DNA from: JBQLZQ01 sp052168355
GTDB lineage: Bacteria; Pseudomonadota; Alphaproteobacteria; DSM-16000; Inquilinaceae
Direction of reading: 5' to 3'
DNA: 31,470 nt
Assembly: GCA_052168355.1 (NCBI GenBank)
Contig: JBQLZQ010000045.1
Location: 1 to 31,470 of the forward strand
The translations under genes were made by a program, and so were the position numbers. Shown piece after piece: positions 15,275 through 23,348 of this stretch. Under the pieces are notes generated by a model that searched no databases, was not told where the DNA came from, and saw only the letters and a list, made by a program, of their open reading frames with translations. Each line of letters starts with the position of its first letter. The stretch's first letter is position 1.

Positions 15275-16087
15275 TCAGCGCCGCCCGGACGTCGTTTGAA
15301 GCAGCCGGCCCAGGGGCGGCCCCAGGAGCGGCCCCAGGAGCGGCCATGGTCCGTCGACGCCGGCCAGGGTCAGGGCCTTCCAAAGCGTCGCCTGGTTGGA
15401 CGTGACGACCGCCACGCCGTGCTCCCGCTCCAGCGCGTCGATCAGGTCGAAGGTGGGCAGGTCGGTGCAGCTTAGGAACAGGGTATCCGCCGGCCCTTGC
15501 GCCAGCGTCTCGGCCACCAGGCGGCGGACGGTTTCCGGCGGCGTGCGGCAGATGAACCGGAATTCGTCGCGGGTCCGGCCCAGCCCGAGTCCGAGCGCCG
15601 CCGTCACCGTGAACCCGGCCGCCCCGAGATAGTCGGCCTCGTGCGCCGTCAGGGCTTCGGTATAGGGCGTGGCGATGGCCACGCGCCGGCTGCCCAGGGC
15701 GCGCAGCGCGTCGAGCACCGCCCCGGCCGTGGTCATTCCCGGCGCGCCGGATGTCGCCGTGAGATGGGCCGCCAGCCGCGTCTCGTCGGTCATCATCGTC
15801 GCCACCGTGCAGGCGTAGGCGACGACCGATGGCTCCAGCGGCGCCAGCATGGATGCCGCCGCCGCCACATCGTCGTACAGCGCGCGCTCGAAATCCGGAT
15901 CGGCGCCGTCGATGTGCAGCGGCGTGCGATGGCTGTGCACGGTCACGCCCTGGGGAAGGTGGGCGGCGAACTCGGCCTCGTTGGTGGTGTTGGTGGGCGG
16001 CACGATCAAGCCGATGCGGGCGCGCGTTCCGTGGCGGCGGGTCCATCCGTCGCGACCGGAGATCCAGCGTTCCGACACGGTTGCCAT
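15275..16087 (-). CDS. Asp/Glu racemase-fold enzyme (maleate isomerase-like), two active-site Cys
   Basis: This 270-residue protein opens with RIGLIVPPTNTTNEAEF, typical of the maleate isomerase/arylmalonate decarboxylase branch of the Asp/Glu racemase superfamily. Both catalytic cysteines are present, in VAYACTVATM and FLSCTDLPTFDLID. Family members isomerise maleate to fumarate or racemise/decarboxylate malonate-type acids without cofactors. The C-terminus ends in LLGPLLGPPLGRLL, encoded by a 12-bp tandem repeat (15304-15345) that is probably lineage-specific. It is last in the leftward operon with a paralogue and the FAD monooxygenase. A cis-trans isomerase role on an unsaturated ring-cleavage product is plausible but unproven. 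Confidence 0.85.
   Translation of the reverse strand: MATVSERWISGRDGWTRRHGTRARIGLIVPPTNTTNEAEFAAHLPQGVTVHSHRTPLHIDGADPDFERALYDDVAAAASMLAPLEPSVVAYACTVATMMTDETRLAAHLTATSGAPGMTTAGAVLDALRALGSRRVAIATPYTEALTAHEADYLGAAGFTVTAALGLGLGRTRDEFRFICRTPPETVRRLVAETLAQGPADTLFLSCTDLPTFDLIDALEREHGVAVVTSNQATLWKALTLAGVDGPWPLLGPLLGPPLGRLLQTTSGRR
15304..15345. repeat. 12-bp tandem repeat in the 3' end of the racemase-fold gene
   Basis: The unit GCGGCCCCAGGA occurs exactly at 15316-15327 and 15328-15339, with a half copy at 15340-15345 and a degenerate copy at 15304-15315. Twelve bases equal four codons, so copy-number change would add or remove LLGP-type residues without a frameshift. Confidence 0.85.
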
Positions 16088-16109
16088 CGGCGGCCCCGCC
16101 CCCCTCGCC

Positions 16110-16853
16110 TCAGTGGTCGATCAGCAGGGACCCGTAGCCGTCGACCTTGTCGTCGATGCCGTTGGTCCGCAGGGCGTGCCAGTAGGTGCAGGTGTTGATG
16201 GCCAGAACCGGTTTCTTCAGCCAGCGCTCGGCCTCCGCCGCCACCTTGCCAAAGGCCAGGTTGGTGCCGACCTGGACGATGCAGTCCACATCGTTGCCGT
16301 CGAGTTCCAGGCACGCGTCGATCAGCTCCCGCGGTTGAACATGGGCGATCTGCTGCGGGCTGCTGCAGCACAGCCCCTTGATCCTGGCGACGTCGAAGCC
16401 GCAATCGGTGAAGAAGCGGTCCACGTTGCGGTCGCCGACCGGCATGTACGGCGTGAGCACGGCGATGCGGCGGACATCGCCGTAGCTGCGGATGGCGGCC
16501 TGACAGGCGTCCGATCCCATGGACACCTTGATCCCGCAATGCTTCTCGACGCGGGCCTTGAGCACGTCCGATCCGTCCTTGCCGTCCCAGAAGGTTTCGG
16601 CCGACATGCCCATGACCAGATAGTCGGGACTGCAGGTCATCACCCGGTCGAGCGCCTGGAACATCTCCTTGCGTACATTGTTCATCAGCGCCTCGAAATC
16701 GGCGTCGGTCCTGACCGGATCGTCGGGGATGTAGATGCGCCCCATATGATTGGTCACCCCGATCGGGCGCATGTCGTCGAACTCCGGCTGGACCGAGGTG
16801 TTTGTCGACGGGGCGATAACACCGAATTTTCGGCGCCAACCGAGCGAATCCAT
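16110..16853 (-). CDS. Asp/Glu racemase-fold enzyme, single-Cys active site
   Basis: This 247-residue protein has FGVIAPSTNTSVQPEF near its N-terminus, as in maleate isomerases and arylmalonate decarboxylases. The first catalytic-cysteine position reads VMGMSAETFWDG, with no cysteine; the second is intact in AINTCTYWHALR. Arylmalonate decarboxylase also has only the second Cys, so this enzyme may decarboxylate or isomerise by a one-Cys mechanism rather than racemise. AAGGACG precedes ATG 16853. It lies between the FAD monooxygenase (49-bp gap upstream) and the two-Cys paralogue (22-bp gap downstream), so the three are one operon. The substrate is unknown. Confidence 0.82.
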   Translation of the reverse strand: MDSLGWRRKFGVIAPSTNTSVQPEFDDMRPIGVTNHMGRIYIPDDPVRTDADFEALMNNVRKEMFQALDRVMTCSPDYLVMGMSAETFWDGKDGSDVLKARVEKHCGIKVSMGSDACQAAIRSYGDVRRIAVLTPYMPVGDRNVDRFFTDCGFDVARIKGLCCSSPQQIAHVQPRELIDACLELDGNDVDCIVQVGTNLAFGKVAAEAERWLKKPVLAINTCTYWHALRTNGIDDKVDGYGSLLIDH

Positions 16854-16902
16854 GACCGTTCCGTCCTTTTCTAAATCTGATTGTTAACGACCGGCGCAAT
16901 CG

Positions 16903-18114
16903 TCATGGCGGATCGACCGCCATCGATTTCTCCACCGCGTCGATCATGGCGCCCTTGCGCACATGGGCGCGCAAAAGGTCGCGGTCGGCGGCGATGCGCT
17001 GCATCCGCTCCAGGGTCTCGCGCCGCTTCTGCGGGTCGCGCTCGGCGATCGTCTGCTTGTTGCCGTGGGTGTGGGCCTGAACATATTCCACCGCGATATC
17101 GTGCCTCTGGCGCGCGTAGTGATCCAGAAACCGGTCCATGTCGGCGCCTTCGTTGAGGATGCGGACCAGCTTTTGCGCCAGGTTGACGGCATCGTGGACG
17201 CCGCCGTTCATCCCCATGCCGCCAAGGGGATTGTTGATATGTGCCGCGTCCCCGGCCAGCAGGACGCGCCCGGCGCGGTAGGACGAGGCCACCCGCTGAT
17301 GAACCCGATACAGGGTGCGATGGATGATCGGATAAGGCGCGGCGCGAGTCAGGATTCCCTGCAGGCGCCGTTCGATGGTGGCGTCCGACAAGGCGTCGTC
17401 GGGATCGACATCCACGGCGACCGGCAGAAGCACCCGCCACAGCCCGACGACGCGCAGCAGCACGTACCAGTCGTCCGGGTGGGCCGTGTAGCTGACATTG
17501 GCGAGATCGGTCAGACCTTCGGAAAAATCGACATCGGTGCTGGCGACCAGCCATTGTTCGGGATAGGTGAACCCGTCGAACGCGGTGCCCATGGCCCGGC
17601 GCACGGCGCTGCCGGCGCCATCGGCGCCGATGGCAAAGGCGCCGCGGTGGGTTTCCGGCCCGTTGGCGCCGTCGACCGTGAAGAACGCGCCGGTGTCGTC
17701 TTGGGTGACGCCGGTCACCGAACTGGAGAACCTTATGTCGGCCAGCGGCTCGCGCTCCAGGGCCGCCACCGCCAGCCGGGTCAGTTTGAACTGCTCGCAC
17801 TGCAGGCGAAACGGATAGGCGGTGACATCGGCGATGACCTCGAGATCGAAGGTCGCGTGCTGCCCGCTGTCCAGGTCGCGGAACTGATAGGTGGGGGCCT
17901 TCAGCCCCATCTCCACCAGCCGATCGGACAGGCCGAGTGGGGCCAGCATGTCCAAGGTGGGCGGGTGGAAGGTGGAGGCCCGCAGGTCGGTCGGAAGCTC
18001 CGGATGCGATTCGAACACCACCACCGGAATTCCGGCCCGCGCCAGGATCAGGGCGGCAACGACCCCGGCCGGACCGGCGCCGGCAATCAGAACCCGTTTG
18101 GCATGTGCATCCAC
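16903..18114 (-). CDS. FAD-dependent aromatic/N-heterocycle monooxygenase (class A, PHBH fold)
   Basis: This 403-residue protein starts at GTG 18114. It has the FAD Rossmann motif GAGPAG (12-17) with the acidic strand end VVVFE, the DG motif IGADGAGSAVR, and the second FAD motif LLAGDAAHINNPLGGMGMNGG. These define class A single-component flavin hydroxylases, which use NAD(P)H and O2 to hydroxylate, or occasionally ring-open, phenolic or pyridine substrates (for example 6-hydroxynicotinate monooxygenase). It is first in the leftward operon with two maleate-isomerase-like enzymes, and diverges from a TRAP-TAXI importer. The two ATTGTGTACAAT boxes lie upstream. The substrate cannot be inferred from motifs alone. 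Confidence 0.9.
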   Translation of the reverse strand: MDAHAKRVLIAGAGPAGVVAALILARAGIPVVVFESHPELPTDLRASTFHPPTLDMLAPLGLSDRLVEMGLKAPTYQFRDLDSGQHATFDLEVIADVTAYPFRLQCEQFKLTRLAVAALEREPLADIRFSSSVTGVTQDDTGAFFTVDGANGPETHRGAFAIGADGAGSAVRRAMGTAFDGFTYPEQWLVASTDVDFSEGLTDLANVSYTAHPDDWYVLLRVVGLWRVLLPVAVDVDPDDALSDATIERRLQGILTRAAPYPIIHRTLYRVHQRVASSYRAGRVLLAGDAAHINNPLGGMGMNGGVHDAVNLAQKLVRILNEGADMDRFLDHYARQRHDIAVEYVQAHTHGNKQTIAERDPQKRRETLERMQRIAADRDLLRAHVRKGAMIDAVEKSMAVDPP

Positions 18115-18180
18115 GTGTCTTGATCCATCTGCGGTCGGGCTGCCCGCCCCTGCCGATCACCGATCCCAAGCCCCTCCGAG

Positions 18181-18196
18181 ATATTGTGTACAATAT
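18181..18196. promoter_or_regulatory. Operator box 1 (ATATTGT-GT-ACAATAT), probable GntR/FCD site
   Basis: ATATTGT and ACAATAT are exact inverted 7-mers around GT. The core ATTGTGTACAAT (18183-18194) recurs at 18315. TTGTnnACAA-like sites are typical of FCD-type GntR regulators, and such a gene ends the rightward operon. The box overlaps the expected -10/start region of the leftward promoter. Confidence 0.75.
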
Positions 18197-18215
18197 TATC
18201 GCTTTTGACCAGCCC

Positions 18216-18248
18216 CAATGGGGAAGAATTCTTTTCCCAACCCCATTG
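18216..18248. repeat. Inverted repeat between the two operator boxes
   Basis: CAATGGGG (18216-18223) and CCCCATTG (18241-18248) are exact inverted 8-mers with a 17-bp loop that contains the palindrome AAGAATTCTT. It could be a second regulator site or a leader hairpin; I cannot decide which. Confidence 0.5.
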
Positions 18249-18314
18249 AACCCAGACGAAATAGGCTCTCATTCAAGCGTAATAGGTAAAATTGGGCCGC
18301 CTGCCCGTTCGGAA

Positions 18315-18326
18315 ATTGTGTACAAT
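18315..18326. promoter_or_regulatory. Operator box 2 (ATTGTGTACAAT), probable GntR/FCD site
   Basis: This is an exact copy of the 12-bp core of box 1, 132 bp downstream in the same orientation. If TAAAAT (18287-18292) is the rightward -10, the box lies about +16 to +27, a roadblock position for repression of the TAXI operon. Confidence 0.72.
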
Positions 18327-18447
18327 CTGCCACAAGTGCCCCATGATGCTGTTCGGACCGGATCCGACCGAAATCGGAAGACGGACACGCCTTACGGGAA
18401 GCCGATGGCGGCCCATGGCCGCCCCGATAAACAGGGAGAACAAACTT

Positions 18448-19392
18448 ATGGCATTCAGAACTGTCTTGCTCGGCCTGACGGCCGGCGCACTGCTGACGAC
18501 CGCCGCGTCCGCCCAGGTGGTGGGTCTGGGGTCGACCCAGGGCGGCGGCACCAGCCTGATCGGCAAATCGCTGGCCACCGCCATCTCCGAGGCCTCGCCG
18601 CTGCAGATGCGGCCGCAGGAAATGGCCAACACCGCCGACTATATTCCCGTGGTCAACGCCGGCGAGCTGGAGTTCGGCATCGCCAACGTGGTGCAGACCA
18701 AGTTCGCCTATGACGGCACCGGCATGTCCGAAGGACGGCCCAATCCCAATTTGCGCATGGCCGCCACGCTGATGCCGTTCCGGGCCGGGTTCATCGTCCC
18801 CGACGATTCGGACATCACCAGCCTGGCCGATTTGAAGGGCAAGCGGGTGCCTGCCTTTGCCGAGGGATCGCTGGGCTATCACGTCGTCGGCGCCTATCTG
18901 GCCAATGCCGGGCTGACCCTGGACGACGTCGAGGGCGTGGCCGTTCCCAACTTCCCGCGCATGTGGGCATCGTTCGGCGAGGGCACCACCGATGTCACGG
19001 TGGTGGTCGTGGGCGCGGCCAACAACCGCGAATTCGACGCCACCATGGGCGGCATCCGGTATCTCACCTTCGACCCCGCCAACCTGGAAGCCATGCGGGT
19101 CTGGCTGCCGCAGATGCACTTGGCGGAAGTCACGCCCGACACCGGCATCCCCGGCATCGACGAACCGACCAACGTGATGGCCTACGAATACACCTTCTTC
19201 GCCAACGCCGACACGCCGGACGACGTGGTGTACGAGGCGGTCAAGGCGATCCACGCAAAGGAACAGGATCTGCTGGCCGTCGGTCCCTATTGGGACGGTT
19301 TCGACAAGACGGCGATGGCCAAGGATGTCGGTGTCCCCTATCACCCCGGCGCCATCAGGTTCTACCAGGAGATCGGGATCTGGACCGAATAG
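18448..19392 (+). CDS. TRAP transporter TAXI-family solute-binding protein
   Basis: This 314-residue periplasmic protein has a Sec signal peptide (FRTVLLGLTAGALLTTAASA, cleaved before QVVGLG). The mature sequence starts with the TAXI hallmark LGSTQGGGTSLIGKSLATAI, followed by FGIANVVQTKFAYDG and DLKGKRVPAFAEGSLGYHVV. TAXI proteins bind carboxylates such as glutamate, 2-oxoglutarate or aromatic and other organic acids. GGGAGAA precedes ATG 18448. It is the first gene of the rightward operon and is followed 27 bp later by the fused permease. Binding of the acid consumed by the neighbouring monooxygenase/CoA-transferase enzymes is the natural inference. Confidence 0.93.
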   Translation: MAFRTVLLGLTAGALLTTAASAQVVGLGSTQGGGTSLIGKSLATAISEASPLQMRPQEMANTADYIPVVNAGELEFGIANVVQTKFAYDGTGMSEGRPNPNLRMAATLMPFRAGFIVPDDSDITSLADLKGKRVPAFAEGSLGYHVVGAYLANAGLTLDDVEGVAVPNFPRMWASFGEGTTDVTVVVVGAANNREFDATMGGIRYLTFDPANLEAMRVWLPQMHLAEVTPDTGIPGIDEPTNVMAYEYTFFANADTPDDVVYEAVKAIHAKEQDLLAVGPYWDGFDKTAMAKDVGVPYHPGAIRFYQEIGIWTE

Positions 19393-19419
19393 GCGGCACC
19401 CCCTAGGACGGCGGCGGCG

Positions 19420-21399
19420 ATGGCGACGGATCAGCCCGGCGGCGGTGTTTCCTCCTTGAGCGCCAAAGCGTCCAAGGCGGTGGCGCCGCTGGCCGTCGTG
19501 TCGACCCTCGCCGCCGTCCTGTGGTCGTCCAGTCTGCCCCTGCATTTGGGCGTTCGGATCTATTCCGAACAGATCCTCATCGCGGTGCTGTGCCTGTCCA
19601 TCGCGATTGCCTTTCTCACCCGGCCCGCGACGCGACCGCGGCGGGACAGCCGCCCGGCCGGCGCGGACGAAACCGCGCCGCCGCCCGCCCGCGCCGTCCC
19701 CTGGTACGACGGGCTGGCGGCCGCGGTCGCCTTGGCGTTCGGGGCCTATCTGGTCTGGCGGTTTCCGACCCTGGCGGAAAACGTCTTCTACCACCCGGTC
19801 GAAGCCCGCATCATCGCCGCCATCGGGCTGGTGCTGCTGGTCGAGGCGATGCGCCGCTGCATCGGCTGGAGCCTGCTGGTCATCCTGGCCGTCATCTGCC
19901 TGTACGCGCTGTTCGCCGACAAGCTTGAGGGGCCGCTGCAGAGCCGCGCGGTGTCCCCGTCGCGGCTGCTGACCTTCATGGTGCTCGATTCGGCGTCGCT
20001 GGTCGGGGCCGCCCTCTACATCGCCGTCGCCGTCGTCATCCCGTTCATCATCCTGGCCCAGCTCCTGGTGGCCACCGGCGGCTCCGCCTTTTTTTCCGAC
20101 CTGTCGATCGCCCTGATGGGCCGGCGGCGGGGCGGCGCCGGCAAGATCGCCATCCTGGGGTCGGCGTTCTTCGGGTCGGTCTCGGGCAGTGCGGTATCCA
20201 ACGTCGCCTCGACCGGCTCGATCACCATCCCGCTGATGAAGTCCGGCGGCTACAAGCCCAAGACCGCCGGCGCCATCGAGGCGGCGGCGTCGACCGGGGG
20301 CCAACTGATGCCGCCGATCATGGGTGCCGCGGCCTTTCTGCTCGCCGAGAACCTGCAGGTCGCCTATTCGGAGGTGATGATCGCGGCGCTGGTTCCGGCG
20401 CTGCTGTTCTATATCAGCCTGTTCTTCTTCGCCGACCTGGAGGCCGGCCGTCTGGGCATCGCCCGGGTCGAGGAAAGCCGGATCCCGAGGCTCTCCACGG
20501 TGGTCAGGCGCGGCTGGTTCGTGCTGGCGCCGTTCGTGGTGCTTATCGTCGGGTTGTTCTCGTTCAACCTGCGGCCGGAAACGGCGGCGCTCTATGCCGT
20601 CGCCCTGCTGTTCGTGCTGTCCCTGTTCCGCACCTATGACGGCACCAGGATCGGCCCGGCGGTGATCCTGTCGGTGCTGTCGCGCACCGGCCGGACGGCC
20701 GTCGATATCGTGCTGATCTGCGCCGTCGCCGGGATCATTATCGGGCTGTTCTCCCTGTCCGGCCTGTCCTTCGGTCTGACCTTCTTCCTGGTCCAGATCG
20801 GCAACACCAGCCTGATCCTGCTGCTGGTGGTCACGGCCGGTATCTGCGTGCTGCTGGGCATGGGGCTGCCGACGGTCGGCGTCTATCTGCTGCTGGCCAC
20901 GCTGGCCGCGCCCCCGCTGATCGAACTCGGTTTGCAGCCGATGGCCGCGCACCTGTTCGTGCTCTATTTCGGCATGCTGTCGATGATCACGCCGCCCGTG
21001 GCCATCGCCGCCTTCGTGGCCGCGAACATGGCCGGCGCGCAGCCCATGCGGACCGGGTTCGAGGCGGTGCGGATCGCCTGGCCGGCGTTCATCGTGCCGT
21101 TCCTGTTCGCCGGATCGCCCCAGCTTATGCTGGACGGCGGCTGGATGGAGAACAGCATCGTGACACTGACGGCGGTGATCGGGGTCTTCCTGGTCACCGT
21201 CGGCATCGTCGGCCATCTGAACCGGACGCTGGGTCCGGCATGGCGCGGCCTTTTCATGGTCGCCGGGCTGGCCACGCTCATTCCGCACGCCCTGTTCGAC
21301 GGGGCGCTGATCGTCAACCTGGCCGGCATCGCGTTGGGCGCCGGCGCGGCCTATCTGACCCGCGGCGGCGCGGAAGTCCGCGCGCCCGAACATCCCTGA
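19420..21399 (+). CDS. TRAP transporter fused permease (4TM + 12TM, DctQM fusion)
   Basis: This 659-residue membrane protein combines the small and large TRAP permease subunits, as is standard for TAXI systems. The N-terminal third contains hydrophobic segments such as ILIAVLCLSIAIAFL separated by a polar linker (about residues 69-90). The large DctM-like portion contains GSVSGSAVSNVASTGSITIPLM, AASTGGQLMPPIMGAAAFLL and LGMGLPTVGVYLLLATLAAP, the duplicated substrate/Na+-binding hairpins. It drives sodium- or proton-coupled uptake of the ligand delivered by the TAXI protein. ATG 19420 is 28 bp after the TAXI stop. The usual gene size and complete motifs indicate a functional transporter. Confidence 0.94.
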   Translation: MATDQPGGGVSSLSAKASKAVAPLAVVSTLAAVLWSSSLPLHLGVRIYSEQILIAVLCLSIAIAFLTRPATRPRRDSRPAGADETAPPPARAVPWYDGLAAAVALAFGAYLVWRFPTLAENVFYHPVEARIIAAIGLVLLVEAMRRCIGWSLLVILAVICLYALFADKLEGPLQSRAVSPSRLLTFMVLDSASLVGAALYIAVAVVIPFIILAQLLVATGGSAFFSDLSIALMGRRRGGAGKIAILGSAFFGSVSGSAVSNVASTGSITIPLMKSGGYKPKTAGAIEAAASTGGQLMPPIMGAAAFLLAENLQVAYSEVMIAALVPALLFYISLFFFADLEAGRLGIARVEESRIPRLSTVVRRGWFVLAPFVVLIVGLFSFNLRPETAALYAVALLFVLSLFRTYDGTRIGPAVILSVLSRTGRTAVDIVLICAVAGIIIGLFSLSGLSFGLTFFLVQIGNTSLILLLVVTAGICVLLGMGLPTVGVYLLLATLAAPPLIELGLQPMAAHLFVLYFGMLSMITPPVAIAAFVAANMAGAQPMRTGFEAVRIAWPAFIVPFLFAGSPQLMLDGGWMENSIVTLTAVIGVFLVTVGIVGHLNRTLGPAWRGLFMVAGLATLIPHALFDGALIVNLAGIALGAGAAYLTRGGAEVRAPEHP

Positions 21400-21430
21400 G
21401 AGCCTTCGAGATTCAAGGAAGAGGAACCAA

Positions 21431-22642
21431 GTGACCGACCCGTCAGACCGTCAAGGCCCGCTGTCCAACGTCCGTGTGATCGAGATGGGCCAGCTTTTGG
21501 CGGGACCGTTCTGCGGCCAGCTGATGGCCGATTTCGGCGCCGAGGTGATCAAGTGCGAGCAGCCGGGCGTAGGCGATCCGATGCGCCAATGGGGCCGCGA
21601 AAAGGCCCACGGCAAATCTCTGTGGTGGCCGGTGGTGGCCCGCAACAAGAAGTCGATCACGCTCAATCTGCGGACCGAGGAAGGTCAGGAGATCGTGCGC
21701 CGTCTGGTTGCCGAGTCCGACATTCTGGTGGAGAACTTTCGGCCGGGCACGATGGAACGGTGGAACCTGGGCTTCGAGGATCTCAAGAAGATCAATCCCG
21801 GCCTGATCATGGTCCGCGTCACCGGGTTCGGCCAGACCGGGCCCTACGCGTCGCGGGCCGGGTACGGCGCCATCGGCGAAGCCATGGGCGGCCTGCGCTA
21901 TGTCGTCGGCGACCCGTCGTCGGCCCCCAGCCGGGTCGGCATCTCGCTGGGCGACGAGCTGGCCGCAACCTATGCCTGCCTGGGCGCGCTGATGGCCTTG
22001 CATCACCGCAACACCACCGGGCAGGGTCAGATCGTCGACAGCGCCATCTACGAGGCGGTGCTGGCGATGATGGAATCCCTGATCACCGAATACGATCAGG
22101 CCGGATACAAGCGGGAGCGGACGGGCGCCATCCTGCCCAACGTGTCGCCGTCCAACGTGTTTCCGACCCGCGACGGCAAGCTGCTTCTGATCGCCGCCAA
22201 CCAGGACACGGTGTTCAAGCGGCTGGCCGCCGCCATGGCGCGGCCGGAGCTTGCCGAGGACCCGCGCTACGCCACCCACGCCGCGCGTGGCGCCTGTCAG
22301 CAGGAGCTCGACGACTTGATCGCGGACTGGACCAGGACCGTGGACCTGGAGCCGCTGGAGGCCATTCTGAACGAACACGGGGTGCCCTGCGGCCTGATCT
22401 ACACCGCGCCCGACATGATGGCCGATCCGCATTTCCAGGCGCGCCAGGCGATCGTTTCGGTCGCCCATCCCGAGTTCGGCCCGCTGAAGATGCAGAATGT
22501 CGCGCCGCGCCTGTCGGAAACGCCGGGCGCCATTCGCCACCCGGGACCGGAACTGGGGGCCGACAACGACGATGTCTACCGCCGTATCCTGGGACTGGCG
22601 GACGCGGTGATGGCCGATTATGCGGAACGCGGGATCATCTGA
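21431..22642 (+). CDS. Class III (CaiB/BaiF/formyl-CoA transferase family) CoA-transferase
   Basis: This 403-residue protein starts at GTG 21431 after AAGGAAGAGGAA. It has the family opening LSNVRVIEMGQLLAGPFCGQLMADFGAEVIK (shown here only as LAGPFCGQ and ADFGAEVIK), NKKSITLNLRTEEG, and the catalytic Asp175 in SLGDELAATY. These enzymes transfer CoA from a donor such as succinyl-CoA to an organic acid by mixed anhydride and thioester intermediates. In this operon it probably activates the imported or ring-cleaved acid so that the downstream HMG-CoA-lyase-like enzyme can cleave it. Donor and acceptor are unknown. Length is standard for the family. Confidence 0.9.
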   Translation: MTDPSDRQGPLSNVRVIEMGQLLAGPFCGQLMADFGAEVIKCEQPGVGDPMRQWGREKAHGKSLWWPVVARNKKSITLNLRTEEGQEIVRRLVAESDILVENFRPGTMERWNLGFEDLKKINPGLIMVRVTGFGQTGPYASRAGYGAIGEAMGGLRYVVGDPSSAPSRVGISLGDELAATYACLGALMALHHRNTTGQGQIVDSAIYEAVLAMMESLITEYDQAGYKRERTGAILPNVSPSNVFPTRDGKLLLIAANQDTVFKRLAAAMARPELAEDPRYATHAARGACQQELDDLIADWTRTVDLEPLEAILNEHGVPCGLIYTAPDMMADPHFQARQAIVSVAHPEFGPLKMQNVAPRLSETPGAIRHPGPELGADNDDVYRRILGLADAVMADYAERGII

Positions 22643-22667
22643 GGCCGCGCAGCGGGGGCATGGAGCG

Positions 22668-23348
22668 ATGACGACGCAGAACCTGGACGACAACTACGCC
22701 AAGGCCGGCTATCACCACCGCCAGGACTGGGGCCGCCGCCCCGCCCTGCTGCTGGTGGACTTCGCCGAGGCCTATTTCGATCCGCAATCGCCGCTGTTTG
22801 GGGCCGAGGGCTGCGCCCGCGCCCGGACCGGCGCGATCCGGCTGTTGGCCCGCGCGCGGGAGCTTGGCGTGCCGGCCGTCTTTACGGAGGTCAAATACGC
22901 GCCGGGCGGCGCCGACGGCGGCATCTTCTACCGCAAGGCCCCGCCCCTCTCGTGCTTCGTCGCCGGCAATCCGCTGCAGCGCTTTGCCGAGGGGCTGGAA
23001 CCCTACCCCGACGAACTGATCGTCACCAAGCAATATCCCAGCGCGTTTTTCGGCACCAGCCTGGCCCCGACCCTGACGTCGATGGGGGTCGATACCGTTC
23101 TTCTGACCGGCGTCACCACCTCGGGCTGCGTGCGGGCGACCTGCGTCGACGCCATGTCCCACGGCTTTATCACCATCGTGGTGCGCGACGGCGTGGGCGA
23201 CCGCGACGACCGCCCGCACGAGGCGAACCTTTACGACATGAACGCCAAATACGCCGACGTCGTCGGCCTGGACGAAACGCTGGCCTATCTGGACACGATC
23301 GCCCCGCCGGACCAGGGGCACCAGAACCGAGAAAGGAGCGCCCCATGA
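22668..23348 (+). CDS. Isochorismatase-family amidohydrolase (NicF/N-carbamoylsarcosinase-like)
   Basis: This 226-residue cysteine hydrolase starts at ATG 22668 with GGAG upstream. The triad is D31 (LLLVDFAEAYF), K121 (VTKQYPSAFFGT) and C154 (TTSGCVRATCVD). The KQYPSAFFGT and GDRDDRPHEANLYDMNAKYADV segments are characteristic of the branch with N-carbamoylsarcosine amidase and maleamate amidohydrolase (NicF), not of true isochorismatases. It should hydrolyse a terminal amide or carbamoyl group, releasing ammonia. Together with the maleate-isomerase-like genes it recalls the final steps of nicotinate degradation, although NicX and NicD homologues are absent from the window. Its stop overlaps the next start (ATGA). 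Confidence 0.9.
   Translation: MTTQNLDDNYAKAGYHHRQDWGRRPALLLVDFAEAYFDPQSPLFGAEGCARARTGAIRLLARARELGVPAVFTEVKYAPGGADGGIFYRKAPPLSCFVAGNPLQRFAEGLEPYPDELIVTKQYPSAFFGTSLAPTLTSMGVDTVLLTGVTTSGCVRATCVDAMSHGFITIVVRDGVGDRDDRPHEANLYDMNAKYADVVGLDETLAYLDTIAPPDQGHQNRERSAP

Larger units (their letters stand above)
18115..18447. other. Divergent regulatory intergenic region (333 bp)
   Basis: This stretch between the FAD monooxygenase and the TAXI gene holds no supportable gene. It contains two identical 12-bp operator-like boxes, an 8-bp-arm inverted repeat between them, a GATAAT (minus strand, 18195-18200) abutting box 1, and a TAAAAT (plus strand, 18287-18292) 22 bp before box 2. It is locally AT-richer than the flanking genes. 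Confidence 0.8.

Noticed and set aside
18196..21393. A 1065-codon open frame on the minus strand.
   Set aside because: It is antisense to the TAXI and TRAP genes, has a Gly/Arg/Gln/Asp/His-rich low-complexity composition typical of GC-rich shadow frames, and matches no family.
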